NCBI RefSeq assembly: GCF_016522075.1
Contig: NZ_JAEHFW010000004.1
Location: 124,001 to 188,000 of the forward strand
Direction of reading: 5' to 3'
Length of the DNA stretch: 64,000 nucleotides
Source of the DNA: Mucilaginibacter segetis
GTDB taxonomy: Bacteria; Bacteroidota; Bacteroidia; Sphingobacteriales; Sphingobacteriaceae
The translations under genes were made by a program, and so were the position numbers. Within the stretch, counting starts at the first letter, position 1, and each line of letters opens with the position of its first letter. The notes below the pieces were generated by a model. That model saw only the letters and a program-made list of their open reading frames with translations, did not search any database and had not been told where the DNA came from. Below, in pieces: positions 37,601-45,836 of the stretch.

Positions 37601-37650
37601 TTGGTTACCAGGTAAAAGTTAGAAACACATCATCTGAATTACAGGCTTAA
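34609..37650 (+). CDS. actB: Alternative complex III subunit ActB, molybdopterin/iron-sulfur protein
   Basis: This 1013-residue protein combines a molybdopterin-oxidoreductase-like part (about residues 75-700) with a C-terminal ferredoxin part. The N-terminus has twin arginines in RRDFLKALG (Arg49, Arg50) and a lipobox TLAAC (Cys68), indicating Tat export and lipid anchoring. Cysteine clusters are CTGCGACVVAC, CQHCDHAPCETVC, CIGTRYCANNC and CSMC, sufficient for several iron-sulfur centres. In characterised complexes ActB transfers electrons toward the heme subunits and does not bind molybdenum. It lies 41 bases after actA. Confidence 0.95.
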   Translation: MDSNKKYWKGLEELNKTPEFVEKNKHEFAEPIPIEEVLSGAGLSSKTPRRDFLKALGFGVGAVTLAACQKVPVHKSIPYLIKPEEVTPGVANYYSSTFEGSAILVKTREGRPIKVEGNPNDLLSKGGLSAHAQASVLDLYDGGRVKDPMLNGSDAGWAQVDTFVKNELAAIKGAGKGIRLISSTVHSPSTLAVIADFVAAYPTAKHINYDAVSYTGIIQANQNSFGKAVLPHYNFDKADVIVSFGADFLGTWISGEEFTRQYVQNRNNKSLESKKMSRHIQFETGMSLTGTNADVRIPVKPSEEGLALINLYNAISGTSLPGSKPLANATVDKAIMIAAKELQAAKGKALVVAGSNDVATQILVNAINSMLGSYGTTIDLDNPSHQYAGNDAELVEFINEAKRGEVGAVFFMDANPAYNFYANADLKEALKKVRLKVTFADHADETSELCNVLAPNHHYLESWGDDNAVEGYYTIMQPTINPVYNTRQAEQSLLLWSDSPVKDYYTYVRNNWDKNLLAKGGLAGQSGWETLLQNGFIKVADAAAGTYTFNQDLNAVAQTILNQSSKLAEGNKMELQIYQTVAMRDGKRANNPWLQELPDPVSKVTWDNFAAMAPADIKKLGYNQGDLVKVEANGYSINLPVLLQPGQAQGTVSVAVGYGRSKGGAVVEGGIGQNAFPFHSFRNGTFQTSSPATITALGDTYLLAQTQTHHSYEGRNVIREASFKEYVKNPSVNSGNEGEHKKYSLWDEYERPAYNWVMAIDLNACTGCGACVVACNAENNIPVVGKLEVSRRREMHWIRIDRYYSFNEEGKEITEEREIDKLENFDNVSVVHQPMLCQHCDHAPCETVCPVLATVHSAEGLNHMAYNRCIGTRYCANNCPFKVRRFNWFNYWNDSRFDNYLNNEHTQLVLNPDVTTRFRGVMEKCSMCIQRIQAGKLHAKMEKRPLKDGEVKVACQQTCSANAIIFGNVNDPESEVAKALKSERTYYVLEELNVQPGIGYQVKVRNTSSELQA

Positions 37651-37674
37651 TTAATACAAGAGATATATAAAAAT

Positions 37675-39147
37675 ATGGCATCTCATAATGAATCGATAAT
37701 CAGGGAACCGTTAATCACAGGCAAGGATATTACCTATGCTAAAATTACTGAGGATATACTGTCGCCTGTTGAAAATAAACCCAATAAAGCCTGGTGGATA
37801 GGTTTTACCGTTGCATCATTAGGCGCCTTACTGTGGGTATTTGCAGTTAGTTACACCTTTTGGTACGGAATTGGAGCATGGGGATTGAACAAAACAGTTG
37901 GCTGGGCCTGGGATATCACCGGTTTCGTGTGGTGGGTAGGTATTGGTCACGCGGGTACGCTTATTTCCGCGGTGTTATTACTGTTCCGTCAAAACTGGCG
38001 TAACTCCATTAACCGCTCTGCAGAGGCGATGACCATCTTCGCAGTTATTTGTGCCGCTACGTACATTGTGGCACACATGGGCCGCCCATGGCTTGCATAT
38101 TTTTCGTTACCATTACCCAACCAATACGGATCATTATGGGTAAACTTTAACTCACCGCTGGTATGGGACGTTTTCGCTATCTCCACTTACTTCTCGGTAT
38201 CGTTAGTGTTCTGGTACACAGGTTTATTGCCTGATATCGCTACCATACGTGACCGTGCTAAAGGCTTACGCCGCCGTATTTACTCTATCATGTCATTCGG
38301 TTGGAGTGGTTCTGTAAAAACCTGGCAGCGATTTGAAACCGTATCACTAATACTTGCGGGTATATCTACACCACTGGTACTTTCGGTACACACCATCGTA
38401 TCAATGGACTTTGCAACATCATTGGAACCGGGCTGGCACACCACCATTTTCCCTCCGTATTTCGTTGCAGGGGCTATATTTTCCGGTTTTGCCATGGTAC
38501 AAACATTATTGCTGGTAACCCGTAAGGTTTTAGGTTTGGAGAATTACATTACCATGTTCCACATCGAATCAATGAACAAAATTATTTTGTTAACAGGTTC
38601 AATAGTTGGTGTGGCTTATCTTACTGAGTTCTTTATTGCTTACTACTCAGGTAGTGAGTATGAGCAATACACTTTCCTTAACAGGTTTATCGGGCCTTAC
38701 TGGTGGGCAGGTTGTATGATGTACGGCTGTAACGTATTAATGACCCAGTTAATGTGGTTTAAAAAGGTACGTACCAATATACCTATCGCATGGGCGCTTT
38801 CCATCATTGTAAACATAGGTATGTGGTTTGAGCGTTTTGTGATCATCGTGGTATCGCTTCACCGTGATTATATCCCTTCGAGCTGGGCTATGTTTTATCC
38901 AAGCTGGATTGATGTAAGCGTATTTATAGGTTCCATCGGTGTATTCTTTACTTTATTCCTGCTGTTTATCCGTGTGCTGCCATCAATAGCTATGGCCGAG
39001 GTTAAATTGCTGCTGAAGAGCGCGAGTGAGCAAGCCAAGAAAAAATTGATCGATGAAGGCCATGTAGAAGAATCACAAGCTGAATTCTACAAAGAATCAT
39101 TAACAAAATTTGACAGTGTTGAAATAGCCGATTACGAAAAAGTTTAA
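37675..39147 (+). CDS. actC: Alternative complex III subunit ActC, NrfD-like membrane protein
   Basis: This 490-residue polytopic membrane protein of the NrfD/PsrC family has about ten hydrophobic helices. It carries the quinol-oxidising site of alternative complex III together with ActF. Conserved charged or polar residues inside helices include the GIGHAGTLISA and AHMGRPWLAYF segments. An acidic and helical tail (residues 450-490) extends into the cytosol. The gene is 24 bases after actB and 4 bases before actD, so it is clearly in the same operon. Confidence 0.95.
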   Translation: MASHNESIIREPLITGKDITYAKITEDILSPVENKPNKAWWIGFTVASLGALLWVFAVSYTFWYGIGAWGLNKTVGWAWDITGFVWWVGIGHAGTLISAVLLLFRQNWRNSINRSAEAMTIFAVICAATYIVAHMGRPWLAYFSLPLPNQYGSLWVNFNSPLVWDVFAISTYFSVSLVFWYTGLLPDIATIRDRAKGLRRRIYSIMSFGWSGSVKTWQRFETVSLILAGISTPLVLSVHTIVSMDFATSLEPGWHTTIFPPYFVAGAIFSGFAMVQTLLLVTRKVLGLENYITMFHIESMNKIILLTGSIVGVAYLTEFFIAYYSGSEYEQYTFLNRFIGPYWWAGCMMYGCNVLMTQLMWFKKVRTNIPIAWALSIIVNIGMWFERFVIIVVSLHRDYIPSSWAMFYPSWIDVSVFIGSIGVFFTLFLLFIRVLPSIAMAEVKLLLKSASEQAKKKLIDEGHVEESQAEFYKESLTKFDSVEIADYEKV

Positions 39148-39151
39148 AACC

Positions 39152-39688
39152 ATGAGCAGCACAAAATATATTTTAGGCCTTTTTGACGATCCGGATGAAA
39201 TGATGAACGGAATCGACAATCTACAGAGAAATAGTGTACCTATTTATGATGTATATACACCAATGCCCATACACGGCATTGAGGCAAAACTTGGAATTAA
39301 AGAATCAAGATTAGGTTATGCGGCATTTATGTTTGGCTGTTTAGGCGGAACAATAGTTTTCAGCATGATATGTTATATGCTGGTTTTAGACTGGCCTATG
39401 AACATTGGCGGTAAAATGCACTTCGCAGTGCCTGATTTTATTCCGATCACATTTGAGTGGACCGTGTTATTCACGGCATTTGGTATGACAGGTACCTTCT
39501 TTTTCGCTACTCACCTTTTTCCGGGACGTGCGCCAAGAGTAATGGATCTGAGAGCTACTAACGACAGGTTTGTAATTGCCATTGATGCAAAAGGCAACAT
39601 ACCACATGACGACATCACCAATTTATTAAAACAATCAGGAGCAGTAGAAGTAAAGCATAACGACAGAAAATATGTTAGCTATGAATAA
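39152..39688 (+). CDS. actD: Alternative complex III subunit ActD (DUF3341)
   Basis: This 178-residue protein has the DUF3341 fold: an N-terminal alpha/beta region (YILGLFDDPDEMMNGID, YTPMPIHGIE) and two transmembrane helices (about residues 58-85 and 100-125). ActD caps the membrane subunits in the structurally characterised complex and has no cofactor. Its end overlaps the actE start by eight bases. Confidence 0.94.
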   Translation: MSSTKYILGLFDDPDEMMNGIDNLQRNSVPIYDVYTPMPIHGIEAKLGIKESRLGYAAFMFGCLGGTIVFSMICYMLVLDWPMNIGGKMHFAVPDFIPITFEWTVLFTAFGMTGTFFFATHLFPGRAPRVMDLRATNDRFVIAIDAKGNIPHDDITNLLKQSGAVEVKHNDRKYVSYE

Positions 39689-40256
39689 ATTTAGAATATT
39701 GGGCACAACGGCTATCGCGATTGCTGCATCGGTTGTAATAACCTCATGCAAAGATAAGCGTAGTACCGGCTGGGAATATGCTCCCAATATGTATAAACAT
39801 ATCGCGTACGATCCGGATCAGAGCAATCCGAATTTTAAGGACGGTAAAACGGCACAACAACCACCGGCAGGAACCATACCTATCGGCTTTAAAACCTTTG
39901 ATTATCCAAACACACGTGAAGGATATGAGCAGGCAGGTGTAGAGGTTAAAAGTCCTTTGGCTCAAACGGAACAGAATCTGGCTGATGGCAAGGTGTTGTT
40001 TGAACACTTTTGCTCGCCATGCCATGGTCAAACCGGCCAGGGCGACGGATTAGTGGTACAGCACGGTTATCCGCCACCACCGTCATATTCAAAAGGACAA
40101 TCATCACGCGGCGGCGCCATGAAAGACCTTACCGACGGTAAAATTTACCATACCATCACTTATGGTGTAAATGCCATGGGTTCATACGCCTCGCAGCTTG
40201 AGCCTGATGAGCGGTGGAAAGTAATTATGTATGTACACCATTTACAAAATTTATAA
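39681..40256 (+). CDS. actE: Alternative complex III subunit ActE, monoheme cytochrome c lipoprotein
   Basis: This 191-residue protein has a lipoprotein signal peptide (lipobox VITSC), so it is anchored in the membrane. A single cytochrome c motif CSPCH lies in the middle (FEHFCSPCHGQTGQG), and the axial methionine is probably in YGVNAMGSYA. It shuttles electrons from ActA/ActB to the oxidase. I chose the ATG at 39681 over the in-frame ATG at 39672, since it gives a compact signal peptide; both overlap the end of actD. Confidence 0.93.
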   Translation: MNKFRILGTTAIAIAASVVITSCKDKRSTGWEYAPNMYKHIAYDPDQSNPNFKDGKTAQQPPAGTIPIGFKTFDYPNTREGYEQAGVEVKSPLAQTEQNLADGKVLFEHFCSPCHGQTGQGDGLVVQHGYPPPPSYSKGQSSRGGAMKDLTDGKIYHTITYGVNAMGSYASQLEPDERWKVIMYVHHLQNL

Positions 40257-40268
40257 GAATTATTTTTA

Positions 40269-41537
40269 ATGAAGACTCATAATAATTTTGACGAACCATT
40301 TGAATTTGCGGGCAAGGTTAAAACCTGGAGCCTTGTAATGATAGCAGTTGGTGTAATTGGAGTATTGCTTGGCTTTTTAACAAACGATGGCGAACGCACA
40401 TTTGCAAACTTATTGCTAATGGGTTATTACTTTACCTGTGTTTGTTTAGCCGGCGTGTTTTTTTGTGCCATACAATATGCCGCACAGGCCGGATGGTCTG
40501 CATCACTGTTAAGAATACCGCAGGCATTTATCAAAGTACTGCCTTATGCTATAGTTTTATTACTGGTAATAGTAGCATCAGGCATGTTTATTACCCATAC
40601 CGGAACTGACGAGGAAGGCCACAAGGCCGTAGTACCATACTTATATAAGTTATGGGCTGCAAAAGGTTTAACTACACCCGGCAGCGAAAACTATGATGCT
40701 ATAATTGCCGGTAAGTCCGGATTTTTGAACAAACCTTTTTTCTTTATCCGATTAATCGGCTTCCTGGTAGCTTATGCTATATGCGGCAGGTTACTGGTTA
40801 AATACTCTACAGAAGAGGATGATATGGGTGGTATGTTCAACTATAAAAAAAGCTTTAAAATATCTTGTGTGTTTTTAGCGATATTCGGTTTTACCGTACC
40901 TCTTTTCTCATACGATACTATAATGACCTTAGATGCCCACTGGTTTTCAACCATGTTTGGCTGGTATAACTTAGCAGCACTTTGGGTAAGCGGACTTGCA
41001 GTAATTACCTTCTTTATTATAATGCTGAAAAAGCAAGGCTATTTTTCATGGATCACAGAGAATCACTTACATAATATGGGTATATTAATGTTTGCTTTCT
41101 CTATATTCTGGACTTACCTATGGTTTGCACAGTTCTTATTGATCTATTATGCCAACATCCCTGAAGAATCAGTTTATTTTTATAAAAGGTGGGAACCTGA
41201 ATTTAAACCATGGTTTTGGTTGAACATCGTAATTAATTTTGCTGCTCCGTTTTTCCTTTTAATGTCACGCGATGCAAAAAGGTTGCTTAGCAGAATTAAA
41301 ATGGTAGCTATCATATTGATCATCGGTCACTGGCTGGATTATTTTATGATGATAATGCCGGGCACCGTAGGTCCGCAATCTCACTGGTATACAGAGATCG
41401 GTTGGATTGAGCCATGTGTGTTTATTGGTTTCGCGGGCTTATTTACCTTCCTGGTACTTACAGCATTAAGCAAATTCAAATCGCTTGCGCCAAAAAATCA
41501 CCCATTACTGCAGGAAAGTCTGCATCATCACATATAA
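40269..41537 (+). CDS. actF: Alternative complex III subunit ActF, membrane quinol-oxidising subunit
   Basis: This 422-residue polytopic membrane protein is a distant partner of ActC with about ten helices. It includes a loop between helices 3 and 4 (HTGTDEEGHKAVVPYLYKLWAAKG is part of a periplasmic segment) and the helix region DAHWFSTMFGWYN. It would bind menaquinol together with ActC and close the membrane domain. It lies 12 bases after actE and 48 bases before coxB. Confidence 0.93.
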   Translation: MKTHNNFDEPFEFAGKVKTWSLVMIAVGVIGVLLGFLTNDGERTFANLLLMGYYFTCVCLAGVFFCAIQYAAQAGWSASLLRIPQAFIKVLPYAIVLLLVIVASGMFITHTGTDEEGHKAVVPYLYKLWAAKGLTTPGSENYDAIIAGKSGFLNKPFFFIRLIGFLVAYAICGRLLVKYSTEEDDMGGMFNYKKSFKISCVFLAIFGFTVPLFSYDTIMTLDAHWFSTMFGWYNLAALWVSGLAVITFFIIMLKKQGYFSWITENHLHNMGILMFAFSIFWTYLWFAQFLLIYYANIPEESVYFYKRWEPEFKPWFWLNIVINFAAPFFLLMSRDAKRLLSRIKMVAIILIIGHWLDYFMMIMPGTVGPQSHWYTEIGWIEPCVFIGFAGLFTFLVLTALSKFKSLAPKNHPLLQESLHHHI

Positions 41538-41585
41538 TAATTGTTAAATTTGCAAAAGGAATACAGCATTCAAATAACCAATAAA

Positions 41586-42782
41586 ATGGGATTAAAAAAT
41601 TTAATAAGTTCTAAAAAAATGCTTTCGCTTTTAGCGGTGTTTATGCTGTTGAGCACTAACCTGCTTTTTGCTCAGGATGCAGCAAGTTCAGCAACAACCG
41701 GTGCAGGCGATGCCGGTACCGCTACCGGGAATGTATGGATTGGGCCGGTGTACTACATATTATTATTTATAATAGTGTGTTTTGTAGTAGCCATAGTAGG
41801 TAAAATACTACGTGTTTTTGATCTTACTCAGCAAATTCAGGGCAAAAAGCCTATGAACTGGCATAATATAATGGGTGTTTTCTGCCTGATATTCCTGGTT
41901 GCAGGTTTATACGGTGCCTATTGGGAATTCACGGTACAGGGAAGCATGATATTACCTGAGTCCGCTTCAGCACATGGCGTTAAGATCGACGAAATGTTCT
42001 GGACAACTACAGTGCTTACCATGATTGTTTTCTTTGTAACACAAATATTGCTGTTTACATTCTTATTCAGATACCGTTATTCAGAGAAACGCAGAGGACA
42101 TTTCTTACCTCATAACAATACCATCGAAAAAGTTTGGACTATTGCTCCGGCTATTGTATTAACTATTCTTGTAATATTCGGATTTTTCACCTGGCAGGAG
42201 ATCACCAACAGTGTTGATGCTAAAGGCGAGCCCGCTTCTATCAACGTAGATGTAACCGGCCACCAATTTGCGTGGGAGCTACGTTACCCGGGAGCGGACG
42301 GTAAATTGGGTAAAACCGATTATAAACTGGTAACAGGCTTAAATAAACTGGGTATCAATTTCAAGGATAAAAATAGCTTTGATGATTTGCAGGCAGATAC
42401 CATGGTATTACCTGTGCGTAAATCTATCAGATTAAATATTCACGCTCAGGATGTTATCCATAGCGTTTACATGCCTCACTTCCGTGTGCAGCTTAACGCA
42501 GTACCCGGATTGCCAACCTACTTTAAATTTACACCAACTATTACCACAGCAGAGATGCAACGTAAGTTAGGAGATCCTGATTTTCAATACCTGCTTTATT
42601 GCAATAAGATATGTGGTGGTAGCCATTATAACATGAAAAAGGTGGTGAAAGTGGTATCGGAAGCTGAATATCAGGCATGGATAGCACAGCAAAAACCATA
42701 TTTATCGGGTGCATTGAAAAAAGAGCTGCAATTTGCCGCTACTAAGGATGCTCAACAAAAAAGATTAGCGTTAAACAATTAA
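41586..42782 (+). CDS. coxB: Cytochrome c oxidase subunit II
   Basis: This 398-residue subunit holds the CuA electron-entry site. A signal peptide ends in LLFAQ, three hydrophobic helices span residues 50-225, and a periplasmic cupredoxin domain follows. The CuA motif reads CNKICGGSHYNM, with ligands Cys339, Cys343, His347 and Met350; an earlier His ligand is in IHSVYMPHFR. The usual Glu between the two cysteines is Lys341 here. No C-terminal heme c domain follows, so electrons probably come directly from the ACIII hemes. I chose ATG 41586; the upstream TTG at 41541 gives an odd N-terminus. Confidence 0.95.
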   Translation: MGLKNLISSKKMLSLLAVFMLLSTNLLFAQDAASSATTGAGDAGTATGNVWIGPVYYILLFIIVCFVVAIVGKILRVFDLTQQIQGKKPMNWHNIMGVFCLIFLVAGLYGAYWEFTVQGSMILPESASAHGVKIDEMFWTTTVLTMIVFFVTQILLFTFLFRYRYSEKRRGHFLPHNNTIEKVWTIAPAIVLTILVIFGFFTWQEITNSVDAKGEPASINVDVTGHQFAWELRYPGADGKLGKTDYKLVTGLNKLGINFKDKNSFDDLQADTMVLPVRKSIRLNIHAQDVIHSVYMPHFRVQLNAVPGLPTYFKFTPTITTAEMQRKLGDPDFQYLLYCNKICGGSHYNMKKVVKVVSEAEYQAWIAQQKPYLSGALKKELQFAATKDAQQKRLALNN

Positions 42783-42801
42783 TTCAAAAAGATTAGCGAG
42801 T

Positions 42802-44691
42802 ATGTCAACATTATCAGTTCAAGATCACGGAGTAGCTCATCACGAAGAAGATCACGGACATCACCATAAGCAAAGTTTTCTTACTAAGTATATATTTAGT
42901 CAGGATCATAAGATGATTGCTAAGCAATTCCTTATTACAGGGATTACCATGGCTGTTATCGCTATGCTGTTATCTATATTATTCAGGATACAATTAGCCT
43001 ATCCTGAAAAATCATTCCCGTTATTAGAAACGCTATTGGGCAGGTTTGCTCCTAACGGTCGTTTAGATTCCAATTTCTACCTGGCCTTAGTTACCATACA
43101 CGGTACCATAATGGTGTTCTTTGTGTTAACTGCAGGCTTGAGCGGTACCTTTGCCAATCTTTTAATTCCATTGCAGTTAGGTGCACGTGATATGGCTTCG
43201 CCATTCCTTAACATGCTTTCGTACTGGTTCTTTTTTACTGCCAGTGTTATCATGTTATCATCATTCTTTATACAAAAAGGCCCCGCAAGTGGTGGTTGGA
43301 CTATTTACCCGCCGCTATCCGCATTGCCAAAGGCAATGCCCGGTTCCGGCATGGGAATGACCTTATGGTTAATAAGCATGGTGCTGTTTATTGCATCGCA
43401 ATTAATGGCGGGTATAAATTATGTTAGTACTATTTTAAACATGCGTACCAAAGGTATGGACCTTTGGAAAATGCCGCTTACTGTATGGGCGTTATTCTTA
43501 ACCGCAGTATTGGGTGTTTTAGCTTTCCCTGTATTAGTAGCGGGTGTAGTATTATTAGTGTTCGACCGTAGTTTTGGTACAAGCTTTTATCTTTCAGAAA
43601 TTGTATTGAATGGTACCCAGGTGCAACCTTATGAAGGTGGTAGCCCTATATTGTTCCAGCATTTATTCTGGTTCCTGGGTCACCCAGAGGTATATATCGT
43701 TATTATGCCTGCAATGGGCATCTCATCAGAGGTAATGTCAGTAAACTCACGTAAGCCAATATTTGGTTATCACGCCATGGTTTACTCGTTAATTGGTATT
43801 ACGGTATTATCATTTATAGTTTGGGGTCACCACATGTTTGTAACCGGGATGAATCCTTTCCTTGGGGGCGTGTTCATGATCACCACTTTGATTATCGCGG
43901 TACCATCAGCTGTAAAAACATTTAACTGGCTGGCTACGCTGTGGCGTGGTAATATCCGCTTTACCGCGGCAATGCTGTTTGCCATTGGTATGGTTTCCTT
44001 CTTTATCTCAGGTGGTTTAACCGGTATATTTTTAGGAAACGCTGCATTAGATATTAATTTACATGATACCTACTTTGTAGTAGCTCACTTTCACCTGGTA
44101 ATGGGTTCGGCGGCTATATTTGGTATGCTTGCCGGTGTATATCACTGGTTCCCTAAAATGTTTGGCCGTTTAATGAACGAAAAATTAGGCTATCTGCATT
44201 TTTGGATAACATTTATAGGTGCTTACCTGGTGTTCTTCCCTATGCACTTTATGGGCCTTGATGGTGTACCACGTCGTTATTACGCCTTTACAGAATTCGA
44301 ATCAATGAAGAGATGGCTTTCTGTAAATACATTTATAACATGGGCAGCTATAATGGCAGCGGTTGCACAATTTGCATTCCTGTTCAACTTTATTTATTCC
44401 ATATTCTTCGGTAAAAAAGCAACGCAGAATCCGTGGCAGGCAAACACCCTGGAATGGACTACTCCGGTAGAACATCTGCATGGTAACTGGCCGGGAGAGA
44501 TCCCTACTGTTTACCGTTGGCCATATGATTATAGTAAACCGGGTGCCGAGGAAGACTTTATACCTCAAACAGTTCCTTTATCACAAACCATGAGTTCAAA
44601 TCTTCCGCATGATTTTGAAGATAACCCTACCGGTTTGCAGGAACATGCTAAATGGATAAATACTCAGAACAAAAACGAAGAAGTAAAATAA
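42802..44691 (+). CDS. coxA: Cytochrome c oxidase subunit I
   Basis: This 629-residue heme-copper oxidase catalytic subunit has about 12 helices. Heme and copper ligands are recognisable: TIHGTIMVFF, the HPEVYI motif with its Tyr-His cross-link, WGHHMF (two CuB histidines) and VVAHFHLVMG (heme a and a3 histidines). It reduces O2 to water and pumps protons. The N-terminus is unusually rich in histidine (HGVAHHEEDHGHHH, residues 8-21). It sits between coxB and the heme A synthase gene. A strong hairpin follows the stop. Confidence 0.96.
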   Translation: MSTLSVQDHGVAHHEEDHGHHHKQSFLTKYIFSQDHKMIAKQFLITGITMAVIAMLLSILFRIQLAYPEKSFPLLETLLGRFAPNGRLDSNFYLALVTIHGTIMVFFVLTAGLSGTFANLLIPLQLGARDMASPFLNMLSYWFFFTASVIMLSSFFIQKGPASGGWTIYPPLSALPKAMPGSGMGMTLWLISMVLFIASQLMAGINYVSTILNMRTKGMDLWKMPLTVWALFLTAVLGVLAFPVLVAGVVLLVFDRSFGTSFYLSEIVLNGTQVQPYEGGSPILFQHLFWFLGHPEVYIVIMPAMGISSEVMSVNSRKPIFGYHAMVYSLIGITVLSFIVWGHHMFVTGMNPFLGGVFMITTLIIAVPSAVKTFNWLATLWRGNIRFTAAMLFAIGMVSFFISGGLTGIFLGNAALDINLHDTYFVVAHFHLVMGSAAIFGMLAGVYHWFPKMFGRLMNEKLGYLHFWITFIGAYLVFFPMHFMGLDGVPRRYYAFTEFESMKRWLSVNTFITWAAIMAAVAQFAFLFNFIYSIFFGKKATQNPWQANTLEWTTPVEHLHGNWPGEIPTVYRWPYDYSKPGAEEDFIPQTVPLSQTMSSNLPHDFEDNPTGLQEHAKWINTQNKNEEVK

Positions 44692-44712
44692 ATTTTATAT
44701 CTATCTGATTTT

Positions 44713-44767
44713 TTAGGGTATCTGTGCCGGAATTTACCTCCACAACAGATACCCTAATTTTTTAGAA
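44713..44767 (+). terminator. Terminator-like hairpin between coxA and ctaA
   Basis: TTAGGGTATCTGT at 44713-44725 pairs perfectly with ACAGATACCCTAA around a loop of about 17-20 bases, and is followed by a T-tract reaching 44771. It would terminate or attenuate transcription out of coxA. ctaA starts only eight bases later. Confidence 0.7.
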
Positions 44768-44774
44768 TATTTAA

Positions 44775-45836
44775 ATGAGCAAAAACGTATCCGGGAGCAG
44801 ATTTTTAAAAACGAACCTTATTACTATTATCCTGCTTTTTATTTTAATACTGGCAGGAGGGGTAGTTCGCAGTACAGGGTCGGGTATGGGTTGTCCGGAT
44901 TGGCCAAAGTGTTTTGGCCAGTATGTGCCGCCATCAAACGTTAACGATTTGCCTGCTGATTATAAACAGGTTTATGCGGAAAAGAGGCTTGCTAAAAATG
45001 ATAAGTTCGCTCACATGCTGGATGTATTCGGTTACGGTCAGTTAGCCAACCGCATAAGAAATGACCGGTCTATATTGGTGCCCGAAGAATTTAACAGCGC
45101 TAAAACCTGGACTGAATATATTAACAGACTAATCGGAGCAGTATCAGGTATCTTTCTGTTATTGCTGGCTATATTTTCTTTTACTTACTGGAAAAACGAT
45201 AAGCGAATTGTGCTGCTTAGTATTTTTAATCTTATACTGGTAGGTTTTCAGGGTTGGCTGGGTTCTATAGTGGTATCTACTAACTTAGTGGCATGGATAG
45301 TTACCGTACATATGTTGCTGGCATTGGCTATATTAGCAATTTGCATAGCTACGTATCATTTGGCTAAAGTGCACGGCAGGTATAAGCTTAAAATTAAACC
45401 GCTGATTGCTTTAATTGCAATATTGGCTTTAGGTTTAAGTATTTTACAAATTGCCTTTGGTACCGAGGTGCGCGAAAAGATAGATATGATAGCAGGCCAT
45501 TTGGAAAGCAGTTATCGTGATAGCTGGGTAAGGCGTGCCGGCGATATATTTACGCAACACCGGGATATGGCTGTAATAGTGCTATTGGTTAATGTGATAT
45601 TATATGCTTTGATCCGGCGGGCTTTTAACCGTCATTCGGTACAGCAGCAGATAATGAGTTTTGCGTTTTTAATGATAATGCTGCAGATAGTAACGGGCAT
45701 TATTTTATCATATTGGGCGTTACCTCCGTTTGCGCAGGCTTCGCATATTGTTTTGGCAAGCCTTGTTTTTGGCGCACAGTTTTATTTACTGTTGAATTTA
45801 TTTAGTTCGGTTAATTTGCGGGAGGGGAGTAAATGA
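44775..45836 (+). CDS. ctaA: Heme A synthase (COX15/CtaA family)
   Basis: This 353-residue polytopic membrane protein oxidises the C8 methyl of heme O to the formyl of heme A. The start ITIILLFILILAGGVVRSTGSGMGCPDWP is characteristic; VRSTGSGMGCPDWPKCFGQ is the family motif. It has about eight helices with conserved histidines (HMLDVFGY, TVHMLLALAIL, QHRDMAV, QASHIVLAS). It ends in ATGA shared with the ctaB start. Although it begins right after a hairpin, it stands in line with the oxidase genes. Confidence 0.94.
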   Translation: MSKNVSGSRFLKTNLITIILLFILILAGGVVRSTGSGMGCPDWPKCFGQYVPPSNVNDLPADYKQVYAEKRLAKNDKFAHMLDVFGYGQLANRIRNDRSILVPEEFNSAKTWTEYINRLIGAVSGIFLLLLAIFSFTYWKNDKRIVLLSIFNLILVGFQGWLGSIVVSTNLVAWIVTVHMLLALAILAICIATYHLAKVHGRYKLKIKPLIALIAILALGLSILQIAFGTEVREKIDMIAGHLESSYRDSWVRRAGDIFTQHRDMAVIVLLVNVILYALIRRAFNRHSVQQQIMSFAFLMIMLQIVTGIILSYWALPPFAQASHIVLASLVFGAQFYLLLNLFSSVNLREGSK

